Origin: Leptodactylus fallax
Taxonomy: Eukaryota > Chordata > Amphibia > Anura > Leptodactylidae
Assembly: GCA_947044405.1 (NCBI GenBank)
Contig: CAMRHE010000459.1
Location: 682,001-746,000 of the forward strand
Direction: 5' to 3'
DNA length: 64,000 bases
Made by a program: the position numbers and the translations under genes. Positions 1-13,300 of the stretch are shown one piece after another; the stretch's first letter is position 1, and every line of letters begins with the position of its first letter. Below the pieces are notes generated by a model. It did not search any database and was not told the DNA's origin. It saw only the letters and a program-made list of their open reading frames with translations.

Positions 1-3000
1 CCCTCACCCCCAGTCCTCTCTCCCCTCAGTCCCCCTCACCCCCAGTCCTCTCTCCCCTCAGTCCCCCTCACCCCCTGTCCTCTCTCCCCTCAGTCCCCCT
101 CACCCCCAGTCCTCTCCCCTCAGTCCCCCTCCCCCCCTCTCCCCTCAGTCCCCCTCACCCCCTGTCCTCTCCCCCTCAGTCCCCCTCACCCCCAGTCCTC
201 CTCCCCTCAGTCCCCCTCACCCCCTGTCCTCTCCCTCCCCTCAGTCCCCCTCTCCCCCTGTCCCTCTCTCTCCCCTCAGTCCCCCTCACCCCCGTCCCTC
301 TCTCCCCCTCACCCCCCCTCTCCCCCTGTCCCCCTCCCCCCTGTCCTCTCTCCCCTCAGTCCCCCTCACCCCCAGTCCTCTCTCCCCGCCCCCCCACCCC
401 CAGTCCTCTCCCCTCCCCCTCACCCCCAGTCCTCTCTCCCCAGTCCCCCTCACCCCCAGTCCTCTCTCCCCCAGTCCCCCTCACCCCCTGTCCCTCTCCC
501 TCAGCCCCCTCCTCTCTCCCCTCACCCCCAGTCCTCTCTCCCCTCACCCCCAGTCCTCTCTCCCCTCACCCCCAGTCCTCTCTCCCCTCAGTCCCTCTCA
601 CCCCCCAGTCCTCTCTCCCCTCACCCCCAGTCCTCTCTCCCCTCACCCCCTGTCCTCTCTCCCCTCACCCCCAGTCCTCTCTCCCCTCACCCCCAGTCCT
701 CTCCCCCCTCAGTCCCCCTCACCCCCAGTCCTCTCTCCCCTCACCCCAGTCCTCTCTCCCCTCAGTCCCCCTCACCCCCAGTCCTCTCTCCCCTCACCCC
801 CAGTCCTCTCTCCCCTCAGTCCCCCTCACCCCCTGTCCTCTCCCCCCTCACCCCCAGTCCCTCTCCCCTCAGCCCCCCACCCCGTCCTCTCTCCCCTCAG
901 TCCCCCTCACCCCCAGTCCTCTCTCCCCTCAGTCCCCCTCACCCCCAGTCCTCTCCCCTCAGTCCCCCTCACCCCCAGTCCTCTCTCCCCTCAGTCCCCC
1001 TCACCCCCAGTCCTCTCCCCTCAGTCCCCCTCACCCCCAGTCCTCTCTCCCCTCAGTCCCCCTCACCCCCAGTCCTCTCTCCCCTCAGTCCGTCTCACCC
1101 CCTGTCCTCTCCCCCTCAGTCCCCCTCACCCCCTGTCCTCTCCCCTCAGTCCCCCTCACCCCCTGTCCTCTCTCCCCTCAGTCCCCCTCCCCCCTGTCCT
1201 CTCTCCCCGTCCTTTCCTCTCACCCCCTGTCCTCTCCCCTCACCCCCTGTCCTCTACCCTCACCCCCTGTCCTTTCCCCTCATCTCCTGTCCTTTCCCCT
1301 CATCTCCTGTCCTCTCTCCCCTGTCCTTTCCCCCTCCCCCTGTCCTCTCTCCCCTGTCCTCCCCTCCCCCTGTCCCCTCTCCCCTCCCCCCCTGTCCTCT
1401 CTCCCTCCCCCCGTCCTCTCCCCTCACCCCCTGCCCTTTCATCTCCTGTCCTCTCTCCCCCTGTCCTCTCCCCTCCCCCTCGCCCTCTCTCCCCCTCCCC
1501 CTGTCCTCTCCCCCCCAGTCCCCCCCCCCTGCCTCTCCCCTCAGTCCCCCTCACCCCCTGTCCTCTCCCCTCACGTCCCCCTCTCCCCCTGTCCTCTCAC
1601 CCCCAGTCCTCTCTCCCCCCCAGTCCCCCTCACCCCGTCCTCTCTCCACTCAGTCCCCCTCACCCCCTGTCCTCTCTCCCCTCAGTCCCCCTCACCCCCT
1701 GTCCTCTCTCCCCTCACCCCCAGTCCTCTCTCCCCTCAGTCCCCCTCACCCCCAGTCCTCTCTCCCCTCAGTCCCCCTCACCCCCAGTCCCCCTCACCCC
1801 CGTCCTCTCTCCCCTCAGTCCCCCTCACCCCCAGTCCTCTCTCCCCTCAGTCCCCCTCACCCCCGTCCTCTCTCCCCTCAGTCCCCCTCACCCCCAGTCC
1901 TCTCTCCCCTCAGTCCCCCTCACCCCCTGTCCTCTCTCCCCTCAGTCCCCCTCACCCCCTGTCCCTCTCCCCTCAGTCCCCCTCACCCCCAGTCCTCTCT
2001 CTCCCCTCAGTCCCCCTCACCCCCAGTCCTCTCTCCCCTCAGTCCCCCCCACCCCCGTCCTCTCCCCTCAGTCCCCCTCCCCCCAGTCCTCTCCCCTCAG
2101 TCCCCCTCACCCCCAGTCCTCTCTCCCCAGCCCCCTCACCCCCAGTCCTCTCTCCCCAGTCCCCCTCACCCCCAGTCCTCTCTCCCTCAGTCCCCCTCAC
2201 CCCCAGTCCTCTCTCCCCAGTCCCCCTCACCCCTGTCCTCTCTCCCCTCACCCCCAGTCCTCTCTCCCCTCAGTCCCCCCGTCCCCTCTCCCTCCCCCCA
2301 CCCCCAGTCCTCTCTCCCTCAGTCCCCCTCACCCCCTGTCCTCTCTCCCCTCAGCCCCCCCCCCCCCCCTCACCCCCGTCCTCTCCCCCCCCCAGTCCTC
2401 TCTCCCCTCACCCCCAGTCCTCTCTCCCCTCCCCCCCTCCCCCTCCCCCCCGTCCTCTCTCCCCTCACCCCCTGTCCTCTCTCCCCTCACCCCCAGTCCT
2501 CTCTCCCCTCAGTCCCCCTCACCCCCTGTCCTCTCTCCCCTCACCCCCAGTCCTCTCTCCCCTCAGTCCCCCTCACCCCCTGTCCTCTCTCCCCTCAGTC
2601 CCCCTCACCCCCAGTCCTCTCCCCTCAGTCCCCCTCACCCCCGCCTCTCCCCCCGCCCCCCCTCCCCCTCACCCCCAGTCCTCTCTCCCCTCAGTCCCCC
2701 TCACCCCAGTCCTCTCCCCTCAGTCCCCCCAGCCCCCTCTCTCCCCTCAGTCCCCCTCACCCCCAGTCCTCTCTCCCCTCAGTCCCCCTCACCCCCTGTC
2801 CTCTCTCCCCGTCCCCTCTCCCCTCTCTCCCCCTGTCCTCTCTCTCCCCCCAGTCCTCTCTCCCCTCCCCCCCTTCCCTCCTCTCCCCCTGTCCTCTCTC
2901 CCCCTCACCCCCAGTCCTCTCTCCCCTCACCCCCTGTCCTCTCCCCCTCTCCCCCTGTCCTCTCCCCTCTCCCCCTGTCCCCTCTCCCCCCCTGTCCTCT

Positions 3001-6000
3001 CTCCCCTCCCCCCCTGTCCCCCCCCCCCCCCCCCCCCCCCCTCTCTCCCCTCACCCCCTGTCCCCTCTCCCCTCACCCCCTGTCCTCTCCCCTCCCCCCC
3101 CCGCCCTCTCCCCCCTCTCCTCTCTCCCCCTGTCCTCTCCCCTCCCCCTCCTCTCTCCCCCTCCCCCTGTCCCCCTCACCCCCTGTCCTCTCTCCCCTCA
3201 GTCCCCCTCACCCCCTGTCCTCTCCCCTCAGTCCCCCTCACCCCCTGTCCCTCTCCCCTCACCCCCTGTCCTCTCTCCCCTCAGTCCCCCTCACCCCCTG
3301 TCCTCTCACCCCCAGTCCTCTCTCCCCTCAGTCCCCCTCACCCCCGTCCTCTCTCCACCCTCAGTCCCCCTCACCCCCTGTCCTCTCTCCCCTCAGTCCC
3401 CCTCACCCCCTGTCCTCTCTCCTCCCCCAGTCCTCTCTCCCCTCAGTCCCCCTCACCCCCTGTCCTCTCTCCCCTCACCCCAGTCCTCTCTCCCCTCAGT
3501 CCCCCTCCCCCCGTCCTCTCTCCCCCCCCCTCACCCCCTGCCCTCTCTCCCCTCAGTCCCCCTCACCCCCTGTCCTCCTCTCTCCCCCCAGTCCTCTCTC
3601 CCCCCTCACCCCCGTCCTCCCCCTCACCCCCGTCCTCTCTCCCTCAGTCCCCCCCAGTCCCTCTCCCCTCAGTCCCCTCACCCCCTGTCCTCTCTCCCCT
3701 CACCCCCGTCCTCTCTCTCCCCTCAGTCCCCCTCCCCCCAGTCCTCTCTCCCCTCTCTCCCCTCAGTCCCTCCCCTCACCCCAGTCCTCTCTCCCCTCAG
3801 TCCCCCTCACCCCCGTCCTCTCCCCTCAGTCCCCCTCACCCCCTGTCCTCTCTCCCCCTCCTCTCTCCCCTCAGTCCCCCTCACCCCCTCTCCTCTCCCC
3901 TCACCCCCTGTCCTCTCTCCCCTCAGTCCCCCTCACCCCTGTCCCCTCACCCCCAGTCCTCTCTCCCCTCAGTCCCCCTCACCCCCGTCCTCTCTCCCTC
4001 AGTCCCCCTCACCCCCTGTCCTCTCTCCCCTCAGTCCCCCTCACCCCCAGTCCTCTCTCCCCTCAGTCCCCCTCACCCCCTGTCCTCTCTCCCCTCAGTC
4101 CCCCTCACCCCCAGTCCTCTCCCCTCACCCCCAGCCTCCTCTCTCCCCTCAGTCCCCCTCACCCCCTGTCCTCTCTCCCCTCAGTCCCCCTCACCCCCCG
4201 TCCTCTCCCCTCAGTCCCCCTCACCCCCGTCCTCTCTCCCCTCAGTCCCCCTCACCCCCTGTCCTCTCTCCCCTCAGTCCCCCTCACCCCCAGTCCTCTC
4301 TCCCCTCAGTCCCCCTCACCCCCAGTCCTCTCCCCCTCAGTCCCCCTCACCCCCAGTCCTCTCTCCCCTCAGTCCCCCTCACCCCCAGTCCTCTCTCCCC
4401 TCAGTCCCCCTCCCCCCCCCTCTCTCTCTCCCCTCAGTCCCCCTCACCCCCTGTCCTCTCCCCTCAGTCCCCCTCACCCCCTGTCCTCTCTCCCCTCAGT
4501 CCCCCTCACCCCCTGTCCTCCTCTCCCCTCAGTCCCCCTCACCCCCTGTCCTCCTCTCCCCTCAGTCCCCCTCACCCCCTGTCCTCTCTCCCCTCAGTCC
4601 CCCTCACCCCCTGTCCTCTCTCCCCTCAGTCCCCCTCACCCCCTGTCCTCTCTCCCCTCAGTCCCCCTCACCCCCAGTCCTCTCTCCCCTCACCCCCATC
4701 CCCCTCTCCCCCTCACCCCCTGTCCTCTCTCCCCTCACCCCCAGTCCTCCCTCACCCCCAGTCCTCTCTCCTCTCCCCTCACCCCCGTCCTCTCTCCCCT
4801 CACCCCCAGTCCCTCTCCCCCCAGTCCCCCTCACCCCCAGTCCTCTCTCCCCTCACCCCCAGTCCTCTCTCCCCTCACCCCCAGTCCTCTCTCCCCTCAG
4901 TCCCCCTCACCCCCAGTCCTCTCTCCCCTCACCCCCCAGTCCTCTCTCCCCTCAGTCCCCCTCACCCCCAGTCCTCTCTCCCCTCACCCCCCCCCCAGTC
5001 CTCTCCCCCTCATCCCCCCGTCCTCCCCCCCTCTCCCCCAGTCCCCTCTCCCCCAGTCCCTCTCCCCTCTCCCCTCAGTCCCCCTCACCCCCAGTCCTCT
5101 CTCCCCCCCCCCCACTCCCTCTCCCCTCTCCCCTCAGTCCCCCTCACCCCCTGTCCTCTCTCCCCTCAGTCCCCCTCACCCCCAGTCCTCTCCCCTCAGT
5201 CCCCCTCACCCCCAGTCCTCTCTCCCCTCAGTCCCCCTCACCCCCAGTCCTCTCTCCCCTCAGTCCCCCTCACCCCCTGTCCTCTCTCCCCTCAGTCCCC
5301 CTCACCCCCTGTCCTCTCCCCTCAGTCCCCCTCACCCCCTGTCCTCTCTCCCCTCAGTCCCCCTCCCCCTGTCCTCTCTCCCCGTCCTTGTCCCCTCCCC
5401 CCCCCTCGTCCCCCCTCTCTCCCCTCGTCCTCCCCCCCCCTCTCCCCTGTCCCCTCACCCCCTGTCCCTCTCCCCCGTCCTCCCCTCCCTCCCGTCCTCT
5501 CTCCCCCTGTCCTCTCCCCTCCCCCCCCCCGTCCCCCTCCCCCCCTCTCCCCTCTCCCCTCCCCCCTGTCCTTCCCTCTCTCCCCCTGTCCTCTCTCCCC
5601 TCACCCCCTGTCCTCTCCCCCCTCTCCCCTCACCCCCGCCCCAGTCCTCTCTCCCCCTCCTGTCCCCCTCCCCCCTGTCCTCTCTCCCCCCTCCCCCTGT
5701 CCCCCCCCCCCCGTCCTCTCTCCCCTCAGTCCCCCTCACCCCCTGTCCTCTCCCCCTCAGCCCCCCTCCTCCCCTGTCCTCTCCCCTCACCCCCTGTCCT
5801 CTCTCCCCTCAGTCCCCCTCACCCCCTGTCCTCTCACCCCCAGTCCTCTCTCCCCTCAGTCCCCCTCACCCCGTCCCCCCTCTCTCCCCTCACCCCCCTG
5901 TCCTCTCTCCCCTCACCCCAGTCCTCTCTCCCCTCCCCCAGCCCCTCCCCCTCACCCCCAGTCCTCTCTCCCCCAGTCCCCCTCACCCCCAGTCCTCTCC

Positions 6001-9000
6001 CCTCACCCCCAGTCCTCTCTCCCCTCAGTCCCCCTCACCCCCAGTCCTCTCTCCCCTCAGTCCCCCTCACCCCCAGTCCTCTCTCCCCTCAGTCCCCCTC
6101 ACCCCCTGTCCCTCTCCCCTCAGTCCCCCTCACCCCCTGTCCTCTCCCCTCAGTCCCCCTCACCCCCAGTCCTCTCTCCCCTCAGTCCCCCTCACCCCCA
6201 GTCCTCTCTCCCCCAGTCCCCCTCACCCCCAGTCCTCTCTCCCCTCACCCCCTCCTCCCCCAGCCCCCCCCCCCCCCCCCCCCCAGTCCTCTCTCCCCAG
6301 TCCCCCTCACCCCCAGTCCTCTCTCCCCCCCCCCTCTCCCCCAGTCCTCTCTCCCCTCACCCCCAGTCCTCTCTCCCCTCACCCCCAGTCCTCTCTCCCC
6401 TCACCCCCAGTCCTCTCTCCCTCTCCCCCAGTCCTCTCTCCCCTCACCCCCGTCCTCTCTCTCCCCTCCCCCCGTCCTCTCTCCCCTCCCCCCCAGTCCC
6501 CTCTCCCTCTCCCCCCCAGTCCCCTCACCCCCAGTCCTCTCTCCCCTCTCCCCCAGTCCTCTCTCCCCTCACCCCCAGTCCTCTCTCCCCTCACCCCCAG
6601 TCCTCTCTCCCCTCAGTCCCCCTCACCCCCTGTCCTCTCCCCTCACCCCCAGTCCTCTCTCCCCTCAGTCCCCCTCACCCCCAGTCCTCTCTCCCCTCAG
6701 TCCCCCTCACCCCCAGTCCTCTCTCCCCTCAGTCCCCCTCACCCCAGTCCTCTCCCCTCAGTCCCCTCACCCCCTGTCCTCTCCCCTCAGTCCCCCTCAC
6801 CCCCAGTCCTCTCTCCCCTCAGTCCCCCTCCCCCCTGTCCTCTCTCCCCTCAGTCCCGTCCCCCCCCCCCCCCGTCCCTTCCCCTCCTCCGTCCTTTCCC
6901 CTCACTCCTGTCCCTCTCCCCCGTCCTTCCCCCTCCCCCTGCTCCCCTCCCCCTGTCCTCCCCTCCCCCTGTCCTCCCCCCTCCCCCTGTCCTCTCTCCC
7001 CTCCCCCCCCCTCTCCCCTCTCCCCTCACCCCCGCCCTTCTCCCCCGCCCCTCCCCGTCCCTCTCCCCCTGTCTCTCCCCTCCCCCCTGTCCTCTCTCCC
7101 CCCTCCCCCTGTCCTCTCTCCCCTCCCCCGTCCTCCCTCTCCCCTCCTCTCTCCCCTCACCCCCCGTCCTCTCTCCCCTCAGCCCCCTCCCCCCGTCCTC
7201 TCTCCCCTCACCCCCTGTCCTCTCTCCCCTCAGTCCCCCTCACCCCCTGTCCTCTCTCCCCCTCACCCCAGTCCTCTCTCCCCTCAGCCTCCCCCCCTCT
7301 CCCCTCACCCCCAGCCCCTCCCCTCTCCCCTCACCCCCAGTCCTCTCTCCCCTCAGTCCCCCTCCCCCCCTGTCCTCTCTCCCCTCAGTCCCCCTCACCC
7401 CCAGTCCTCTCTCCCCTCAGTCCCCCTCACCCCCAGTCCTCTCTCCCCTCAGTCCCCCTCACCCCCTGTCCTCTCTCCCCTCAGTCCCCCTCACCCCCTG
7501 TCCTCTCCCCTCGTCCCCTCACCCCCAGTCCTCTCTCCCCTCAGTCCCCCTCACCCCCAGTCCTCTCTCTCTCCCCTCAGTCCCCCTCACCCCCAGTCCT
7601 CTCTCCCCTCAGTCCCCCTCACCCCCAGTCCTCTCTCCCCTCAGTCCCCCTCACCCCCAGTCCTCTCTCCCCTCAGTCCCCCTCACCCCCAGTCCTCTCC
7701 CCTCACCCCCGTCCTCTCCCCTCAGTCCCCCCCCCCCGTCCTCTCCCCCTCAGTCCCCCTCACCCCCTGTCCTCTCTCTCCCCTCAGTCCCCCTCACCCC
7801 CTGTCCCTCTCTCCCCTCAGTCCCCCTCACCCCGTCCTCTCTCCCTCAGTCCCCCTCACCCCGTCCTCTCTCCCCTCAGTCCCCCTCACCCCCTGTCCTC
7901 TCCCCCCCCTCACTCCCCCTCACCCCCTGTCCTCTCTCCCCTCAGTCCCCCCACCCCCCCTCTCCCCCCAGCCCCTCTCCCCCAGTCCCTCCCCCCCCCT
8001 CACCCCCAGTCCTCTCTCCCCTCAGTCCCCCTCACCCCCAGTCCTCTCTCCCCTCACCCCCCCAGCCTCCCCCCTCACCCCCAGTCCTCTCTCCCCTCAG
8101 TCCCCCTCACCCCCAGTCCTCTCTCCCCAGTCCCCCTCACCCCCAGTCCTCTCTCCCCCTCCCCCTCACCCCCAGTCCTCTCTCCCCAGTCCCCCTCACC
8201 CCCAGTCCTCCTCTCTCCCCTCCCCAGTCCCCCTCACCCCCAGTCCTCTCTCCCCTCAGTCCCCCTCACCCCCTGTCCTCTCTCCCCTCAGTCCCCCTCA
8301 CCCCCTGTCCTCTCTCCCCTCAGTCCCCCTCACCCCCAGTCCTCTCTCCCCTCAGTCCCCCTCACCCCCAGTCCTCTCTCCCCTCAGTCCCCCTCACCCC
8401 CTGTCCCTCTCTCCCCTCAGTCCCCCTCACCCCCTGTCCTCTCTCCCCTCAGTCCCCCTCCCTCCCCCCTGTCCTCTCTCCCCTCAGTCCCCCTCACCCC
8501 CTGTCCTCTCTCCCCTCAGTCCCCCCCTCACCCCCTGTCCTCTCTCCCCTCAGTCCCCCCCCCCCCCCCCCCCCCCCCACCCCCCCTCCCCCAGCCCCCC
8601 TCACCCCCAGTCCTCTCTCCCCAGTCCCCCTCACCCCCAGTCCTCTCTCCCCAGTCCCCCTCACCCCCTGTCCTCTCTCCCCTCACCCCCAGTCCTCTCT
8701 CCCCTCACCCCTGTCCTCCTCCCCTCACCCCCAGTCCTCTCTCCCCTCAGTCCCCCTCACCCCCAGTCCTCTCTCCCCTCACCCCCAGTCCTCTCTCCCT
8801 CAGTCCCCCTCACCCCCAGTCCTCTCTCCCCTCACCCCCAGTCCCCTCTCCCCTCACCCCCAGTCCTCTCTCCCCTCACCCCCAGTCCTCTCTCCCCTCA
8901 TCCCCCTCACCCCCAGTCCTCTCTCCCCTCACCCCCACCTCCCCTCACCCCCAGTCCTCTCTCCCCTCAGTCCCCCTCACCCCCAGTCCTCTCTCCCCTC

Positions 9001-9825
9001 ACCCCCAGTCCTCTCTCCCCTCAGTCCCCCTCACCCCCAGTCCTCTCTCCCCTCAGTCCCCCTCACCCCCAGTCCTCTCTCCCCTCAGTCCCCCTCACCC
9101 CCAGTCCTCTCTCCCCTCACCCCCAGTCCTCTCTCCCCCCTCACCCCCAGTCCTCTCTCCCCTCAGTCCCCCTCACCCCCTGTCCTCTCTCCCCTCAGTC
9201 CCCCTCACCCCCAGTCCTCTCTCCCCTCAGTCCCCCTCACCCCCAGTCCTCTCTCCCCTCACCCCCAGTCCTCTCTCCCCTCACCCCCAGTCCTCTCTCC
9301 CCTCAGTCCTCTCCCCTCACCCCCAGTCCTCTCTCCCCTCACCCCCAGTCCTCTCTCCCCTCACCCCCAGTCCTCTCTCCCCTCACCCCCAGTCCTCTCT
9401 CCCCTCACCCCCAGTCCTCTCTCCCCTCAGTCCCCCTCACCCCCAGTCCTCCTCTCCCCTCACCCCCAGTCCTCTCTCCCCTCACCCCCAGTCCTCTCTC
9501 CCCCCTCAGTCCCCCCACCCCCATCCTCTCTCCCCTCAGTCCCCCTCACCCCCTGTCCTCTCTCCCCTCACCCCCAGTCCTCTCTCCCCTCACCCCCAGT
9601 CCTCTCCTCACCCCTCACCCCCAGTCCTCTCTCCCCTCACCCCCAGTCCTCTCTCCCCTCAGTCCCCCTCACCCCCAGTCCTCTCTCCCCTCAGTCCCCC
9701 TCACCCCCTGTCCTCTCTCCCCTCACCCCCAGTCCTCTCCCCCTCACCCCCTGTCCTCTCCCCTCACCCCCAGTCCTCTCTCCCCTCACCCCCTGTCCTC
9801 TCTCCCCCCAGTTTCCCTCACACCT
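1..9825 (+). repeat. Pyrimidine-rich minisatellite, unit about 32 bp (22-bp short form)
   Basis: Almost every base on the + strand is C or T. The full unit alternates a CTCTCTCCCCTCAG block with a TCCCCCTCACCCCCAG block; a shorter 22-bp form drops one block. Poly-C runs of 20 or more occur near 3018, 6265 and 8555. The array reaches the left edge of the window, so its true length is unknown. It ends just before the KIF1C CpG-rich promoter region. The complementary strand is G-rich, with closely spaced G-runs. Long open frames here (for example 5388-9932) have only Pro, Ser, Leu, Val, Gln, His and Thr in a periodic pattern and are repeat artefacts. Confidence 0.97.
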
Positions 9826-9829
9826 CTCT

Positions 9830-10238
9830 CTCGGCGTCGTGCCTCATCGTCTTTCTGTTTTCCCGCTCGCTGCTGATTGACATGTTACGTCACCGCAATG
9901 TGCGCACCGAGCGGGCGGACACGGACACGTGACACATCAGCGGAGAGCCGGGGGAGTCAGTGAGGAGCAGGTGGCGGGCGTGGCCTTTAGATGAGTGACG
10001 CGTGGTAGGCGTGGCTGTGAGGCTGAGTGACAGGTGGTAGTTGAGGAATGCCGGCGCGTATTAGGCGTGGCTGCCGGATGGGGACGTGATGACATCATGG
10101 TGTGGGCGGGGGTTCCCGGCCTGGTGATGGCGGCTCCCGCCGGGTTAAGCAGCTGAGAGGACAAGGAGGAGCCGCCGGGCCTAAGACCAGGAGCGGCCCG
10201 TACAGCGAGAGACGGAGGGCAATAGCGGCACCGCACAG
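9830..10238 (+). promoter_or_regulatory. KIF1C: CpG-rich promoter region of KIF1C
   Basis: This is the only block of unique, CpG-dense sequence between the 9.8-kb pyrimidine array and the next minisatellite. It holds CRE/ATF-like elements (TTACGTCACC near 9885; GACGTGATGACATCATGG near 10084), GC-box/KLF-like GGGCGTGGC and GTGGGCGGGGG elements, and a YY1-like GATGGCGGC near 10125. It is followed by a clean splice donor (CACAG|GTACGT at 10238/10239). Its position upstream of the first coding exon fits a TATA-less housekeeping-type promoter for KIF1C. The start site is inferred, not seen. Confidence 0.6.
10100..10238 (+). other. KIF1C: KIF1C non-coding exon 1 (5' UTR), start approximate
   Basis: A GC-rich stretch ends in CACAG|GTACGT, a strong 5' splice site. 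The first coding exon at 21855 has a good acceptor and a start codon 33 nt inside it, so an upstream non-coding exon is required. The left end is a guess placed near the YY1-like motif. Intron 1 would be about 11.6 kb. Confidence 0.5.
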
Positions 10239-10365
10239 GTACGTCCCCGCCCGCCTTGTCTGTACTGACCGGGATTTAGTGAGAGCCGCATGTGGCCCCG
10301 GTACCGCAACTTTGTGTAGACTGTGCCTTATACCGTTTACGTTACCGCTGTGGTACTGTGTGGTA

Positions 10366-13300
10366 CCTATATACTACCACCTGCTCTATACTGTGTTACC
10401 TATATACTGCCCCCTCCTCTATACTGTGTGTTACCTGTATACTGCCCCCTCCTCCATACTGTGTGTTACCTGTATACTGCCCCCTCCTCCATACTGTGTG
10501 TTACCTGTATACTGCCCCCTCCTCTATACTGTGTGTTACCTGTATACTGCCCCCTCCTCTATACTGTGTTACCTGTATACTGCCCCCTCCTCTATACTGT
10601 GTGGTGCCTGTATACTGCCCCCTCCTCTATACTGTGTGTTACCTGTATACTGCCCCCTCCTCCATACTGTGTGTCACCTATATACTGCCCCCTCCTCTAT
10701 ACTGTGTGTTACCTGTATACTGCCCCCTCCTCTATACTGTGTGGTGCCTGTATACTGCCCCCTCCTCTATACTGTGTGTTACCTGTATACTGCCCCCTCC
10801 TCTATACTGTGTTACCTGTATACTGCCCCTCCTCTATACTGTGTGGTGCCTGTATACTGCCCCCTCCTCTATACTGTGTGTTACCTGTATACTGCCCCCT
10901 CCTCCATACTGTGTGTCACCTACATACTGCCCCCTCCTCTATACTGTGTTACCTATATACTGCCCCTCCTCTATACTGTGTTACCTGTATACTGCCCCCT
11001 CCTCTATACTGTGTGGTGCCTGTATACTGCCCCCTCCTCTATACTGTGTGTTACCTGTATACTGCCCCCTCCTCCATACTGTGTGTCACCTATATACTGC
11101 CCCCTCCTCTATACTGTGTTACCTGTATACTGCCCCCTCCTCTATACTGTGTGGTGCCTGTATACTGCCCCCTCCTCTATACTGTGTGTTACCTGTATAC
11201 TGCCCCCTCCTCTATACTGTGTTACCTATATACTGCCCCCTCCTCTATACTGTGTGGTGCCTGTATACTGCCCCCTCCTCTATACTGTGTGGTGCCTGTA
11301 TACTGCCCCCTCCTCTATACTGTGTGTTACCTGTATACTGCCCCCTCCTCCATACTGTGTGTCACCTATATACTGCCCCCTCCTCTATACTGTGTTACCT
11401 GTATACTGCCCCCTCCTCTATACTGTGAGGTGCCTGTATACTGCCCCCTCCTCTATACTGTGTGTTACCTGTATACTGCCCCCCCTCTATACTGTGTTAC
11501 CTGTATACTGCCCCTCCTCTATACTGTGTGGTACCTATATACTGCCCCCTCCTCTATACTGTGTTACCTGTATACTGCCCCCTCCTCTATACTGTGTGGT
11601 GCCTGTATACTGCCCCTCCTCTATACTGTGTCACCTATATCCTCCTCTATACGGGGGCCCCCTCCTCTATACTGTGTGGTACCTATATACTGCCCCTCCT
11701 CTATACTGTGTGGTACCTATATACTGCCCCTCCTCTATACTGTGTGGTACCTATATACTGCCCCCTCCTCTATACTGTGTGGTGCCTGTATACTGCCCCC
11801 TCCTCTATACTGTGTCACCTATATACTGCCCCCTCCTCTATACTGTGTGGTACCTATATACTGCCCTCTCCCCTCCTCTATACTGTGTGGTACCTATATA
11901 CTGCCCCCTCCTCTATACTGTGTTACCTGTATACTGCCCCCTCCTCCATACTGTGTGTCACCTATATACTGCCCCCTCCTCTATACTGTGTTACCTATAT
12001 ACTGCCCCCTCCTCTATACTGTGTTACCTATATACTGCCCCCTCCTCTATACTGTGTGTTACCTATATACTGCCCCCTCCTCTATACTGTGTTACCTATA
12101 TACTGCCCCCTCCTCTATACTGTGTGTTACCTATATACTGCCCCCTCCTCTATACTGTGTGGTACCTGTATACTGCCCCCTCCTCTATACTGTGTGGTGC
12201 CTCTATACTGCCCCCTCCTCTATACTGTGTCACCTATATACTGCCCCTCCTCTATACTGTGTGGTACCTATATACTGCCCCCTCCTCTATACTGTGTGGT
12301 GCCTGTATACTGCCCCCTCCTCTATACTGTGTTACCTGTATACTGCCCCCTCCTCTATACTGTTACCTGTATACTGCCCCCTCCTCTATACTGTGTGTTA
12401 CCTATATACTGCCCCCTCCTCTATACTGTGTGGTGCCTGTATACTGCCCCCTCCTCTATACTGTGTGTTACCTATATACTGCCCCTCCTCTATACTGTGT
12501 GGTACCGATATACTGCCCCCTCCTCTATACTGTGTTACCTGTATACTGCCCCCTCCTAAATACTGTGTGTCACCTATATACTGCCCCCTCCTCTATACTG
12601 TGTTACCTATATACTGCCCCCTCCTCTATACTGTGTTACCTATATACTGCCCCCTCCTCTATACTGTGTTACCTATATACTGCCCCCTCCTCTATACTGT
12701 GTGTTACCTATATACTGCCCCCTCCTCTATACTGTGTGGTACCTGTATACTGCCCCCTCCTCTATACTGTGTGGTGCCTGTATACTGCCCCCTGCTCTAT
12801 ACTGTGTCTCCTATATACTGCCCCCTCCTCTATACTGTGTGGTACCTATATACTGCCCCCTCCTCTATACTGTGTGGTGCCTGTATACTGCCCCCTCCTC
12901 TATACTGTGTGGTGCCTGTATACTGCCCCCTCCTCTATACTGTGTTACCTGTATACTGCCCCCTCCTCTATACTGTGTTACCTGTATACTGCCCCCTCCT
13001 CTATACTGTGTGTTACCTATATACTGCCCCCTCCTCTATACTGTGTCACCTATATACTGCCCCCTCCTCTATACTGTGTGGTATCTATATACAGCCCCTC
13101 CTCTATACTGTGTGGTACCTATATACTGCCCCCTCCTCTATGCTGTGTTACCTGTATACTGCCCCCTCCTCCATACTGTGTGTCACCTATATACTGCCCC
13201 CTCCTCTATACTGTGTTACCTATATACTGCCCCCTCCTCTATACTGTGTTACCTATATACTGCCCCCTCCTCTATACTGTGTGTTACCTATATACTGCCC

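Noticed and set aside
1..9825. Telomeric or subtelomeric repeat
   Set aside because: No TTAGGG or CCCTAA runs; the unit is about 32 bp and pyrimidine-only.
5388..9932. A 1514-codon open frame of Pro/Ser/Leu
   Set aside because: It runs through a pyrimidine minisatellite with no stop in the unit, has no domain and no normal codon variety.
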